Positions 9,983-19,046 are shown, counted from the first letter of the stretch. The stretch: 64,000 nucleotides of DNA from Neobacillus citreus (GCF_018343545.2 NZ_JAGYPE020000018.1:1-64000), one strand, 5' to 3'. A program made the numbers and translations. The notes: generated by a model from the letters alone, not told the origin.

Positions 9983-10708
9983 ATGAAACCTGTAGTTTAT
10001 AGGTGCCCATTTTGTAATAACCATTTTTATGGTATTCCTTCCGGAGTCCCCGGAAGTTCAAAGAGAACGACATCAGGCCGCCAATTCCGGCGTTTGCTTA
10101 CTCCGACTGACCATATCCTGATGTTAACCGACCATCAACCGCAAATGGTTTTTTCGGTCCAATCACATGATAGTGCACTCCTGCGCAACAATATTGCCGG
10201 ATTGGCAAAAACCGCGAAATTATTCAGAATCCCTACTATATTGACATCAATAACCGCGGCAACTTTCAGCGGTAAAATTTTATCAGAAATCCAATCAGTC
10301 TTTCCTGATCAAATACCTATTGATCGAACAACGATGAATGCATGGGAGGATCCCAGAGTAGTAAGACAAATTAATGAATATAGGAAACGAAAAATAGTAA
10401 TCGCCGGTCTTTGGACAGAGGTATGTTTGCTTGAACCGGTTTTGAGCGCTATCTCTGACGGATATGAAGTGTATTTTGTCTCGGATGCCTCAGGTGGGGT
10501 GAGTAAAGAGACCCACGACATGGCCGTCATACGTATGACACAAGCTGGAGCAACCCCAATTACTTGGCTACAATATTTGCTAGAGTTACAACGTGATTGG
10601 GCTCATAAAGAAACCTACAATGGGACACTCGATATTGTTAGACAGCACGGAGGTGCTTACGGATTGGGAGTTATTTATGCTAACGAGATGTTTGGACTTA
10701 TTACGTAA
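9983..10708 (+). CDS. Isochorismatase-family cysteine hydrolase (YcaC-like)
   Basis: A 241-residue cysteine hydrolase. The core begins around residue 38 (LLTPTDHILMLTDHQPQM, with the catalytic Asp), continues with NNIAGLAKTAKLFRIPTILT, and has the nucleophile in GLWTEVCLLEP. This is closest to the YcaC/nicotinamidase-like branch; the substrate is unknown. The first 37 residues are an unusual extension with RCPFCNNHF, a CxxC pair that could bind metal. The ATG follows CTGGAGG at normal spacing, so the extension is probably translated. It stands alone, convergent with a wrbA gene. Confidence 0.82.
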   Translation: MKPVVYRCPFCNNHFYGIPSGVPGSSKRTTSGRQFRRLLTPTDHILMLTDHQPQMVFSVQSHDSALLRNNIAGLAKTAKLFRIPTILTSITAATFSGKILSEIQSVFPDQIPIDRTTMNAWEDPRVVRQINEYRKRKIVIAGLWTEVCLLEPVLSAISDGYEVYFVSDASGGVSKETHDMAVIRMTQAGATPITWLQYLLELQRDWAHKETYNGTLDIVRQHGGAYGLGVIYANEMFGLIT

Positions 10709-10778
10709 GAAAAGGGATTAGTGATTTTGCTGAAGACTATTATTAGTTTACAATTTTTAAGATTTTTGGATAAAGACA

Positions 10779-10811
10779 GAAAAACTAACCGGAGGCCCGA
10801 TTAGTTTTTAT
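10779..10811. terminator. Bidirectional terminator
   Basis: The 8-bp stem 10781-10788 with 10801-10808 is flanked by A and T runs between convergent genes. It can end both. Confidence 0.7.
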
Positions 10812-10821
10812 TAAAAAATTA

Positions 10822-11442
10822 TTAATTTGTTTTTTTTACCCATCCTGCTATGGTAACAGTGCGTTTTGCCTGATGTTTCACGGCATCTTGAATGGCACGG
10901 ACATCTTCAACCATCTTACCTGACTGATCTACTGTTACGCTGGTTCCATACGGATTTCCACCGGCCCCGAAAATGACTTGATTTGTATACCCTGGTGCTG
11001 CAATAATGGCTCCCCAATGATGCATCGTCGTATATAATGATAATATTGTGGCTTCCTGACCACCGTGTGAATTTTGTGCAGAGCTCATTGCACTTACCAC
11101 TTTGTTGATAAGTTTTCCATTAAACCAAAGACCACCTGTTGTATCTAAGAACTGTTTCATTTGAGATGGCATATTACCAAATCGGGTTGGTACACTAAAA
11201 ATAATGGCATCTGCCCATTCTAAATCACCAAGTGATACAGTCGGAACACATACCGCAACTTCCTCAACATAGTTTTTCCATTCCGGATTAGAATCAATCA
11301 CAGATTGAGGAGCTAATTCTGGTACTTTTAAGACCTTCACCTCTGCTCCAGACTCCTGTGCTCCCTCTGCAGCCCATTGAGCTAATTGATAATTTGTACC
11401 TGTCGAACTATAGTAGATGATGGCAAGCTTTACATTTGACAT
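10822..11442 (-). CDS. wrbA: NAD(P)H:quinone oxidoreductase, WrbA type (copy 1)
   Basis: A 206-residue FMN flavodoxin-fold enzyme that reduces quinones by two electrons, limiting redox cycling. The FMN phosphate loop is YYSSTGTNYQLA near residue 10. The conserved PTRFGNMPSQMKQFLDTTGGLW and SSAQNSHGGQE follow. I start at the ATG at 11442 (MSNVKL), which has AAGGAG at about 10 bases; the ATG at 11451 abuts the ribosome site. A second copy at 17218-17883 is about 80% similar by eye, indicating duplication. Confidence 0.9.
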   Translation of the reverse strand: MSNVKLAIIYYSSTGTNYQLAQWAAEGAQESGAEVKVLKVPELAPQSVIDSNPEWKNYVEEVAVCVPTVSLGDLEWADAIIFSVPTRFGNMPSQMKQFLDTTGGLWFNGKLINKVVSAMSSAQNSHGGQEATILSLYTTMHHWGAIIAAPGYTNQVIFGAGGNPYGTSVTVDQSGKMVEDVRAIQDAVKHQAKRTVTIAGWVKKTN

Positions 11443-11725
11443 CGTTCTCATTCTCCTTTTCTTTTATGAAAAAAATGAGCAAATTACCGAATCAGTATTG
11501 CTCTACATTAATTTTCATTTTTCCCTACCTATTATTTCCTTCACTCTAAATTGATATCCTAATTAAAGAATACATATTTAGAAACACGTGGACCACGCTT
11601 CTAGTGCTTGGCATATTACTGAACAAAATTTCTTTTTTTCAATTATTTACCTTCATTAGCATTGAACATATCACTTGCGTATTGGATACCTTAAGTACAT
11701 CTACTTACACTTGGAGAGATGAACG

Positions 11726-12477
11726 ATGAGAAATAGGCAAGTGATAAATGATATCACAGAAGTATGTTTACTAGCTGGAAAAATTATGTTGCAAAGTGGG
11801 CTGAGACCTATCGTGTAGAAGATACCATGATGCGGATAGCTAGATCCTTCGGCAGCAATGATCCCCAAAGCTATGTAACACCTACAGGAATTATATTTTC
11901 TTTACATAGTGCTGAGAAAACAAAATTACAAAGAATAACTAAACGCACAACGAATTTAAACAAAGTTATCAAAGTAAACAATATTTCTAGGAGTATTAGT
12001 AGTGGAGATATGTCAGCAGAAGAAGCTTACAAAATTTTAAAATCAATTGAAGAGGGATATCCTCAATATCCCATGTATATAAACATTGCTGCAGCTTCTA
12101 TAGCAAGCGGCTTTTCCTTAATTATGTTTAATGGCGGATGGAATGACTTTTTACCATCATTCATTATAGGAGGGGCAGGTTTTACTTGCCAAATATTTCT
12201 TGATCGTTTGGTTAATATAAAGTTCTTCGCGGAATTTTTAGCCTCTCTTGTAATTGGACTAATGTCATATCTTTTTATAAAAGTTGGTGCAGGACATGAT
12301 CTATCTAATATTATTATATCTTCCGTGATGCCTCTAGTCCCAGGTCTTCTAATTACCAATGCGGTAAGGGATTTAATGGCAGGACACCTCGTTTCCGGCT
12401 TATCAAAAGGTGCCGAAGCATCCTTAACAGCATTTGCAATTTCTTCAGGCATAGCAATCGTCTTTGCACTTTTTTAA
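11726..12477 (+). pseudogene. ThrE-type threonine/serine exporter subunit (DUF1212), frameshifted
   Basis: Cytoplasmic and membrane half of a two-part amino-acid exporter (YjjP-like). From the ATG at 11726, which has a GGAGA ribosome site, the frame reads MRNRQVINDITEVCLLAGKI and onward to LQSG, then stops. The expected continuation AETYRVEDTMMRIARSFGS is in the next frame and stays open to 12477 with five membrane segments. Inserting one G into the GGG at 11798-11800 restores a full gene of about 250 residues. The ATG at 11764 in the second frame lacks a ribosome site. This is either a real single-base loss or a homopolymer sequencing error. Confidence 0.8.
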
Positions 12478-12495
12478 TGTGAAAGGAATAAATGT

Positions 12496-12921
12496 ATGAT
12501 TTTACAAGTTTTAACAAACTTTATTGTATCAGGAGCATTTGCTGTAATTTTTAATGTTCCACTAAATTCTTTATTCCAATGTTGCTTGGTTGGTATGATA
12601 GGTAGACTGTTACTTGTATTAATGGTAAACAATAATATTAATACAATCCTCGCCACTTTAACCGCAACATTTTTTATTGCTGTAATTAGTCAAATATTTG
12701 CAAAGATTTATAAAACCCCCATAATAATATTTACCATTTCAGGTATTATTCCTTTAGTTCCTGGAGGTTTAGCATATGATGCAACAAGAAATTTTGTTGA
12801 AAATCATTATAACTTAGCTATTCAGTTTGCCGCGAAAGCATTAATGACTTCTGGTGCAATTGCTTTCGGTCTCGTGTTATCCGAAGCTCTCACCCAAATC
12901 TTAAAATTTAGAAAGGTCTAA
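12496..12921 (+). CDS. ThrE-type threonine/serine exporter subunit (DUF3815)
   Basis: A 141-residue membrane protein with four segments and the family motif SGIIPLVPGGLAYDATRNF. It matches the small YjjB-like half of the split ThrE exporter. It starts 18 bases after the larger subunit with an AAAGGA site, so the two form an operon. Transport of threonine or serine is inferred from the family. If the partner gene is truly frameshifted, this subunit may be idle. Confidence 0.85.
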   Translation: MILQVLTNFIVSGAFAVIFNVPLNSLFQCCLVGMIGRLLLVLMVNNNINTILATLTATFFIAVISQIFAKIYKTPIIIFTISGIIPLVPGGLAYDATRNFVENHYNLAIQFAAKALMTSGAIAFGLVLSEALTQILKFRKV

Positions 12922-12965
12922 TATCATATCAGTTGCCATGTATAAAAATTTGAGTTCATAATGGT

Positions 12966-12999
12966 AAAAGCTAACCGAATTATCGATTAGCTTTTTGCT
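12966..12999 (+). terminator. Terminator of the exporter operon
   Basis: The stem AAAGCTAA (12967-12974) with TTAGCTTT (12988-12995) is followed by T. Confidence 0.6.
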
Positions 13000-13029
13000 G
13001 TATGATGGTAACTTTAGTTTTTATATTTT

Positions 13030-13353
13030 TTAATCTTCAGGCCTTGGACCTTCATCCATCCCCGAATTTTCAACGGTCATTACTGGTCGCACCTCTAAAT
13101 CTCCTTCCACACGGATTTGACAGGACAGGCGCAAATGATCATCAAAAATTCCCTTCTCATAAAATGCAACTTTCTCAACATTTGTTAAATCGCAATATTC
13201 ACCGCCCAAAATTTCTACTCTGCAGGTTGTACATTTTGCCCTCCCACCACATTTGTGCAGTATTTTTACACCGTTGTCTTCTAATGCTAATACCAATTTT
13301 TTACCACGTTCAATATCAAAAGTTCCATGTCCCAAAACAGTGATTTTGGGCAT
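13030..13353 (-). CDS. [2Fe-2S] ferredoxin
   Basis: A 107-residue plant-type ferredoxin. The cluster ligands are in CGGRAKCTTC, with the fourth Cys in RLSCQIRVEGDLEVRP. It probably transfers single electrons to an unidentified oxygenase or reductase. The ATG follows TATGGAGG at 8 bases. It is downstream of the LysM-GH18 gene on the same strand (30-base gap), so it could be co-transcribed, though no functional link is obvious. Confidence 0.88.
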   Translation of the reverse strand: MPKITVLGHGTFDIERGKKLVLALEDNGVKILHKCGGRAKCTTCRVEILGGEYCDLTNVEKVAFYEKGIFDDHLRLSCQIRVEGDLEVRPVMTVENSGMDEGPRPED

Positions 13354-13383
13354 TTTTGTACCTCCATATCTATAAATTTGTAA

Positions 13384-14715
13384 TTAATGTTTATGCACAT
13401 TAAATTCCTCAAGCAGCATTTTTTCTGTTTGAGGCATGGTTAGACCTAAATGCCAGCAGCCCATTCCAGCTAATCCATATTGACGAACAAGACGGAATTT
13501 AACAAGCAGGCTTCTTGGGTCCTCAAACCATACTTCATGTAGATTTCCTTTTTTATCAACATAACGGAACCAGGGGGCAGCAGCATTTTCATCGTAATGA
13601 ACTTGACTTTGGTATCCAGTATATAAATCAATGGCATGTTGGGTGGAATAAGCAGAACCTGATCGCTTATTCGTTCCGATAACCCAATCATAGGCATATT
13701 GAGGAATTCCAAGCATCAACTTGGATTTATCAACAACAGATACGGCATAATCAAGGGTTAATTTTACTTTGTCTATTGGAGCAATCGGACCTGAAGGACC
13801 TCCTGGCCAATGCCAATCATACGTCATCAAAAACATTCTATCTAAGTATTTCCCTAGTATTCGGTAATCATAGGCAGAAGAATAAGATGGGTTCTGATCC
13901 CCTTCTTTTGGTGGTACCGCCATCATAACTTCCATTCCTGCCGGATGTAGCTTGGCAGCTAATTCCTGAATAAACTGGTTAAGGTTTGCCCGATCTTTTG
14001 TCTTAACCTGTTCAAAGTCAATTACGACTCCTTTGTAATCATGGCTATCTAAAAGCGAGTAAATATTTTTGACAAATTTCTGTCTTAACCACGGCGTGCT
14101 TATTAACTTATGAGTTAGGTTCGGATCAAACCCCTTTTCACTTAAATTTGTAAGTGTTGCAAACGGAGGGAGGTTCTTATTCCATGCAATCTTATGAGCC
14201 TGGTTTTCGGGTGTTTCAATGATGTTTCCTTGTTCATCGGACCTATACTCAAACACGAAGATACTAGTAAGTGTACTTTTATAATTTTCCAACATCCAAG
14301 CATTAGAATTCTTATCTTTTGGAACAAAATAGGTGCCTGTCCAAATATTCATTTTTGGCGGACGAGGAATACTCAATTTCTGACCTGGAATAATTACACG
14401 GCTTTTTAAACCATTTTGCCGCATTAATGTTTCCTCACTAATAGCGTGTCGATTAGCAATTTCCCATACACTTTCACCGGGTTGAACGACATATGTCTCA
14501 CCAGGTATTAATAAAGACTGTCCAAGCACAAGTTGAGTATTCTTTGCTAAACCATTTAGCTTAGCAAGATCGTCTTTGTTGATTTGGTATTTTCTCGAAA
14601 TTTTTGACAGGCTGTCACCAGATTTCACTTCATGGATTACTTGGGCATAAGTATAAATGGGAGTCATTAAAACCATGAAAACTGTTAAAAGGAAAAATAA
14701 TATTTTTTTAGTCAT
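13384..14715 (-). CDS. LysM-GH18 spore peptidoglycan hydrolase (SleL/YaaH-like)
   Basis: A 443-residue exported protein: signal peptide (ILFFLLTVFMVLMTPIYTYAQ), two LysM repeats (about 26-71 and 74-116) and a GH18 domain. The catalytic motif is VVIDFE, with Asp233 and Glu235. This layout is that of the cortex-lytic N-acetylglucosaminidases SleL/YaaH that act on spore cortex at germination. It lies just downstream of cdaS, a sporulation gene, and upstream of cdaS is a broken LysM gene that looks like a second copy of its N-terminus. The ATG follows AGGAGG at 7 bases. Confidence 0.85.
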   Translation of the reverse strand: MTKKILFFLLTVFMVLMTPIYTYAQVIHEVKSGDSLSKISRKYQINKDDLAKLNGLAKNTQLVLGQSLLIPGETYVVQPGESVWEIANRHAISEETLMRQNGLKSRVIIPGQKLSIPRPPKMNIWTGTYFVPKDKNSNAWMLENYKSTLTSIFVFEYRSDEQGNIIETPENQAHKIAWNKNLPPFATLTNLSEKGFDPNLTHKLISTPWLRQKFVKNIYSLLDSHDYKGVVIDFEQVKTKDRANLNQFIQELAAKLHPAGMEVMMAVPPKEGDQNPSYSSAYDYRILGKYLDRMFLMTYDWHWPGGPSGPIAPIDKVKLTLDYAVSVVDKSKLMLGIPQYAYDWVIGTNKRSGSAYSTQHAIDLYTGYQSQVHYDENAAAPWFRYVDKKGNLHEVWFEDPRSLLVKFRLVRQYGLAGMGCWHLGLTMPQTEKMLLEEFNVHKH

Positions 14716-14756
14716 TAGGAAGCCTCCTGGAATAAATTTATCTCAAATGTTTAAAC

Positions 14757-15392
14757 CTAATTACCCTTCAAATTGATGGGCTTAGTGGTATTAATTGGAT
14801 ACAATTTTCCGTTTAAGGCAAATGAAATTCTACCTGTTTCTTCTGAAACAACCAATGCAAGCGCATCGCATTGTTCTGAAATTCCAAGAGCTGCTCGGTG
14901 CCGTGTCCCTAGTTTTTTTTCTTCTATTATAGTTGTGGTTAAAGGAAGAACATTTCCTGCCGAAATAAGTTGGTTTCCCCGAATTAAAACAGCCCCATCA
15001 TGCAAAGGGTTGCCCGGATAAAAAATGGATTCTATTAATTTAGGCGTTACTAATGCTCCAATTGCTGTTCCTATTTGAATATTAGGTTCAACCAAATCAC
15101 GACGTTCCACAACGATCAGTGCACCATGCCTATGTTTCGAAAGGTGCTGAACAGAGGTGGATAAATCTTTATAAGTGTCCGTAAAAGATGATAAATAGCA
15201 ATTCAAATAAAAAGAAGCAGCCATTGATTCAATTTCCATTAGATGTTCTTTAACATCTTCGAGACTTCCCAACAAACAATAATTTTCGTTACCAAGTACA
15301 TTCAAGTTAGATTGGAGCATAAGAATTAGATGTTGAATTCCATCTTCTAAATGTTGTTTCATAGGTGAGAAGTCACAATTATTGCTGTCCAT
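14757..15392 (-). CDS. cdaS: Sporulation diadenylate cyclase CdaS
   Basis: Makes the second messenger c-di-AMP from two ATP. The 211-residue protein has the CdaS layout: an N-terminal two-helix regulatory region (about 10-70), then the DAC domain with the metal-binding DGA at 132-134 and the ATP-binding RHR at 164-166 (GTRHRAA). There are no membrane segments, unlike CdaA. In B. subtilis CdaS works in the forespore and affects germination, which suits the adjacent cortex-lytic gene 41 bases downstream. The ATG follows GGAGTG and overlaps the end of the upstream LysM remnant. Confidence 0.9.
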   Translation of the reverse strand: MDSNNCDFSPMKQHLEDGIQHLILMLQSNLNVLGNENYCLLGSLEDVKEHLMEIESMAASFYLNCYLSSFTDTYKDLSTSVQHLSKHRHGALIVVERRDLVEPNIQIGTAIGALVTPKLIESIFYPGNPLHDGAVLIRGNQLISAGNVLPLTTTIIEEKKLGTRHRAALGISEQCDALALVVSEETGRISFALNGKLYPINTTKPINLKGN

Positions 15393-15666
15393 GAATGATC
15401 ACTCCATATCCATATACCGTATTTCGTTTAGGGGAGCAAATGCAGGAAGAACCTGAAATTAATAAGGCTTGTCCTACAACAAGATGCGCATCTTTTTTTA
15501 AGCCATTTAATTTAGCAATAGCTTCTGGTTTAGTTTTGTATTGAATTGCTATATTGGTTAAGGTATCTCCATATTTTGTTTCATAAATGACTTGAGCATA
15601 TGTTTGGATAGATTGAAAAAAACCAAAAATTCATATTAACAGAAGCGATGCAATTGTTTTAACCAT
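15379..15666 (-). pseudogene. LysM protein remnant (duplicate of the SleL-like N-terminus)
   Basis: From the ATG at 15666 the frame reads MVKTIASLLLI, meets an in-frame TGA at codon 12, then continues open as IFGFFQSIQTYAQVIYETK, one LysM repeat (DTLTNIAIQYKTKPEAIAKL) and a short tail to 15379. This matches the start of the intact LysM-GH18 protein (TYAQVIHEVKSGDSL, LAKLNGL). The second LysM and GH18 domains are missing. It is a truncated copy with an interrupted signal peptide, sitting directly before cdaS. Confidence 0.75.
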
Positions 15667-15754
15667 CTTGAATTACCCCTTATTATTTTGCTATAAGGTA
15701 GTATTTGTTAGTTGTTTCATTTATATGAGAAGGAATGAAAAAACAGTAATTCTA

Positions 15755-16420
15755 TCACTTTCTAGTCTTCCTTTGTTCAGCTAAATCAATCGATAGCTGT
15801 TTCATGTGTTGCTTCGTTAATGGATATAGAAAGACTAATATAAAGAAAATCAATAAATAGATAACTGCAGGTACGATGGTAGCTAGTTGATAAAGTCCAT
15901 TCAGCGTACCTTGGGTTTGCACTGCACGTGCTGCATCATAGCCAATGGCTGTAATGGCAAAGCCGCCGATACCTCCAGCAATGGCTTGACCAACTTTGCG
16001 GGCAAAAGAATAGAAAGAATATACTGTACCATCTTCTCTTAATCCAGTCAGAAATTCATGGTAATCGATTACATCCGTAACAAAAGCCCATATCATGGTA
16101 TTAAAGAAGGCATATCCAAACATTCCTACAGCTGAAATGGCAATGAATTGAGTTGTTGATAAATTTGGCAGGAGGTATAAAAGCATATATACCGAACCTG
16201 CTATTAACATTCCTATTGCTGTAGTCTCCTTTTTACCAAATTTGTTCACTAACGGTTTTACTAAAGGAATAGCAATAAATACAGTGACTGTTTGAATAAT
16301 CCCGATAATACTTAATGCTGCTGTATTATGGAAGTATTCTTTAAACAAATATACGTTAACTGCACCAATCAGCATCGTACTCATCATGAATATTAGTGAT
16401 GTTCGAATTTTTATCTTCAA
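15755..16420 (-). pseudogene. C-terminal fragment of a GPH-family sugar:cation symporter
   Basis: 221 residues with six membrane segments match the second half of glycoside-pentoside-hexuronide symporters (MIWAFVTDVIDYHEFLTGLREDG is typical). Full members have about 450 residues. The first half is absent, no ribosome site precedes the apparent TTG start, and upstream DNA does not encode the missing half. I treat it as a truncated relic. Confidence 0.75.
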
Positions 16421-16770
16421 TTTAATAATCTCAGTACCGAGATGAAATATAAAAAAATAATTTCTATTTCCTGAATGATCCCCCCTATCAATTTAACCTC
16501 ATACCATTTTAATTTTTCCTGGTATCTAAATGACTTTTTCATGATTCACTATTCGAATAAAGGTTCAATCGTTTGGTTACTTTGTGTAAACATAATAACT
16601 ATTTGTAACTAAATTATCAATTTATATGTGTCAATTTTGTGAATGAACCAGGACAAAACCTTTGTTTTGGTAATTAAAATCCAGTAGTTACTTTATTTTA
16701 TTAACTGACTCTGTTATTATTAAATTATAGTTATTAAAAATAACCTAGGAACCATTAGGGGTGTTTATAT
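16421..16770. other. Intergenic stretch holding the hxlR promoter region
   Basis: AT-rich DNA without a gene. It contains two inverted repeats close to the HxlR start (annotated separately). Nothing else is recognisable. Confidence 0.5.
16686..16744. promoter_or_regulatory. Candidate HxlR operator region
   Basis: AGTTA-N11-TAACT (16686-16706) and the palindrome GTTATT-AAA-AATAAC (16730-16744) lie 27-85 bases before the HxlR start. Autoregulation by HxlR proteins is common, so these are plausible operators. Confidence 0.4.
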
Positions 16771-17082
16771 ATGGATACAGAAAATAAATTATGCAGCAAA
16801 GTTGAAGAGTGCTATCATATTATGGGAAAGAAATGGATGGGATTAATTGTCCATACACTAATGGCGGAACCGAAAAGATTTAGTGAAATCCATGCCTTTA
16901 TACCAGATTTAAGTAAAAGAGTATTAAATGAACGGATGAAAGAGCTTGAGGACAATGGGATTGTGTTAAGAAATGTTATTGCAGACCGTCCTGTACGGAC
17001 TGAATATTCGCTAACAAAAAAAGGTACAGAGCTTGGACGATCGCTCAAAGCTTTAGAAGAATGGGCAGACAAATGGTTATAA
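16771..17082 (+). CDS. HxlR-family transcriptional regulator
   Basis: A 103-residue winged-helix regulator: an N-terminal Cys (CSKVEECYHIMGKKWMGLIVH), the helix-turn-helix LSKRVLNERMKELEDNGIV, and the wing RPVRTEYSLTKKG. HxlR/YodB/HypR relatives in Bacillus sense quinones, aldehydes or disulfide stress through that Cys. It faces the second wrbA gene convergently, and a dioxygenase and Spx-like gene follow, so a role in electrophile sensing is reasonable but inferred. The ATG has an AGGGGTG ribosome site. Confidence 0.88.
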   Translation: MDTENKLCSKVEECYHIMGKKWMGLIVHTLMAEPKRFSEIHAFIPDLSKRVLNERMKELEDNGIVLRNVIADRPVRTEYSLTKKGTELGRSLKALEEWADKWL

Positions 17083-17111
17083 AATAAAAATACTTCCATT
17101 TTAATTTTAAG

Positions 17112-17145
17112 AAAAAACACACTGCAAGTTCACAGTGTGTTTTTT
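17112..17145 (+). terminator. Terminator of the hxlR gene
   Basis: A perfect 13-bp stem (17112-17124 with 17133-17145) ends in T6. Confidence 0.85.
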
Positions 17146-17154
17146 ATTGTTATA

Positions 17155-17198
17155 TCAAAAAAGAGAGCCAATCCTCTCTCTCTTTGAATAGCTCTCTT
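17155..17198 (-). terminator. Terminator of wrbA copy 2
   Basis: AAGAGAGC/GCTCTCTT stem (17161-17168 with 17191-17198), followed on the minus strand by T6. Confidence 0.7.
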
Positions 17199-17217
17199 AA
17201 TTTTATATTTATTCCGT

Positions 17218-17883
17218 TTATTGATTTGCTTTTTTTACCCATTCTGCCACTGTAACAGTACGCTTTGCTTGATGTTTTACTGCTGCTTGAACATCTTCAA
17301 TCATTTTTCCATCTTGACCAACAGTAACACTTGTTCCATATGGGTTTCCACCAGCTCCAAATGTAACTGGATCAGTATAACCAGGAGCAGCCACAATTGC
17401 ACCCCAGTGATACATCGTTGTATATAGTGATAAAATAGTTGCCTCTTGACCGCCGTGAGCATTTTGTGCTGATGACATTGCGCTTACAACTTTATTTACA
17501 AGTTTTCCATTAAACCAAAGTCCACCTGTAGTATCTAGGAATTGTTTCATTTGTGATGGCATATTACCAAATCTAGTTGGTACGCTGAATATAATTGCAT
17601 CTGCCCATTCTAAGTCGTCTAATTTAACCTCTGGTACATCTTTTGTTTTTTCAACTGTAGCTTTCCAAACCGGATTCCCTTCGATAGCTGATTGTGGAGC
17701 AAGTTCAGGTACTTTTAATACTTTTACCTCAGCACCTGCCTCTTTAGCACCTTCTTCTGCCCATCTTGCTAACTGGTAGTTTGTTCCGCCCATGCTGTAA
17801 TAAATAACTGCTAGTTTAACATTTGTCATTTTTTCATTCTCCTTTTCTGATGAATTTCCAAATAATTTGGATAGAAAGCCCAT
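17218..17883 (-). CDS. wrbA: NAD(P)H:quinone oxidoreductase, WrbA type (copy 2)
   Basis: A second WrbA-like flavoprotein with the same motifs as copy 1 (YYSMGGTNYQLA, PTRFGNMPSQMKQFLDTTGGLW, SSAQNAHGGQE). Two starts are plausible. The ATG at 17883 follows AGGAGGTG at 7 bases and adds an 18-residue head (MGFLSKLFGNSSEKENEK). The ATG at 17829 (MTNVKL, matching copy 1) has its own AAAAGGAG at 8 bases inside that head. Both signals look functional, so one gene may make two forms. It lies beside the HxlR gene. Confidence 0.9.
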   Translation of the reverse strand: MGFLSKLFGNSSEKENEKMTNVKLAVIYYSMGGTNYQLARWAEEGAKEAGAEVKVLKVPELAPQSAIEGNPVWKATVEKTKDVPEVKLDDLEWADAIIFSVPTRFGNMPSQMKQFLDTTGGLWFNGKLVNKVVSAMSSAQNAHGGQEATILSLYTTMYHWGAIVAAPGYTDPVTFGAGGNPYGTSVTVGQDGKMIEDVQAAVKHQAKRTVTVAEWVKKANQ

Positions 17884-18101
17884 ATTGATACACCTCCTAT
17901 TATTTCTTTTTTTTAATTTTACATTCTAAATTTTAGAAAGCATTTGTAGTCTCTTTTGAATCCTTGTTAAATATCAAGTGGCTTATTGCGAATAGCTTGC
18001 TTCCATTAATGATAAGATATACCATTTTCGTAAATCCTCCGGTTTGTTATCTTATTTAGTAATAATAAAATGATCTTGCCCCTTATTAAATATATGTTTC
18101 A

Positions 18102-19046
18102 TTAATTATCTCCCTCCAGAACTCGAACCTCTACAGGCGGTAAGGTTTCTTCTAATTCTTCCCTTTTTGACTCTAGCCAAGATGGCAGCATAAGTTTCTG
18201 GCCGAGTTTCGCAACTGGTTCATCGACTGAAAAACCGGGCGGGTCAGTTGCTATTTCGAAGAGTATTCCTCCCTGTTCATGAAAATAAATTGCCTTAAAG
18301 TAATTCCGATCGAGAATTTCTGTCGGATGATAACCATTTTCCTCAAGAAGCGACTTCCATCTGCGATGATCTTCTTCATTCTTTGCTCTCCAGGCAATAT
18401 GGTGAACCGTGCCTGCCCCCATTAATCCTCGGACAGATGGGGTAAGCTGAATATCAATCGTATTTCCAAGATGTCCTTCAGCCTTAAATCTTAGATAATC
18501 TCCATCTTGTCCGATACATTCTAATCCCATCACATTTTCTAGTACATCTGTTGTTTTATGCGGTTGAGCAGAGTTAAGGATAGCTCCGCTAAACCCTTTA
18601 ATGGCATTATCCGCTTGAACCCCACCAAAGCTCCACTGGTTAGTTGGTCCCTCATCACTTTCGACAAGTTCAAGCAGCAAACCGTCTGGGTCGTTAAATC
18701 GGATATACTTTTCTCCGAAGCGAATGGAAGAAGTAGATTCAATATTGAATTTTTCAAATCGCTTTTTCCAAAATGGAAGCGAGCCCTTTGGGATGATGTA
18801 ACTCGTTACTCCTACCTGTCCGGTTCCAATTCGCCCTTTTAGCTGTTTTTCCCAGGGGAAAAAGGTAATGACTGTTCCCGGGTTGCCCGTTTCATTTCCA
18901 AAGTAAAGGTGATACACCTCTGGACGATCAAAGTTGATTGTTTTCTTAATCAGCCTTAATCCCAGTACACCCGCATAAAAGTCGATATTCCTTTGGGCAT
19001 CATTTACCATCGCAGAAATATGGTGGATACCTGACGTTTTTTGCAT
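18102..19046 (-). CDS. Ring-cleaving dioxygenase of the VOC superfamily (MhqO-like)
   Basis: A 314-residue protein with tandem VOC (glyoxalase/extradiol dioxygenase) modules. Metal ligands are visible as GIHHISAMV near residue 6, a Glu in LLLELVESDE near 130, and AGTVHHIAWRA near 215 with ILFEIATDPPGF near 270. It resembles Bacillus MhqO/MhqA/MhqE enzymes, which act on hydroquinones formed during quinone stress. The ATG follows GAGGAG. It is monocistronic. Exact substrate is not determinable. Confidence 0.85.
   Translation of the reverse strand: MQKTSGIHHISAMVNDAQRNIDFYAGVLGLRLIKKTINFDRPEVYHLYFGNETGNPGTVITFFPWEKQLKGRIGTGQVGVTSYIIPKGSLPFWKKRFEKFNIESTSSIRFGEKYIRFNDPDGLLLELVESDEGPTNQWSFGGVQADNAIKGFSGAILNSAQPHKTTDVLENVMGLECIGQDGDYLRFKAEGHLGNTIDIQLTPSVRGLMGAGTVHHIAWRAKNEEDHRRWKSLLEENGYHPTEILDRNYFKAIYFHEQGGILFEIATDPPGFSVDEPVAKLGQKLMLPSWLESKREELEETLPPVEVRVLEGDN

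Noticed and set aside
9758-10024. Minus-strand 88-residue frame
   Set aside because: No ribosome site, overlaps the isochorismatase-like gene, and no recognisable motif.
12063-12452. Minus-strand 129-residue frame inside the ThrE-type gene
   Set aside because: It is a shadow of the membrane-protein frame on the plus strand.
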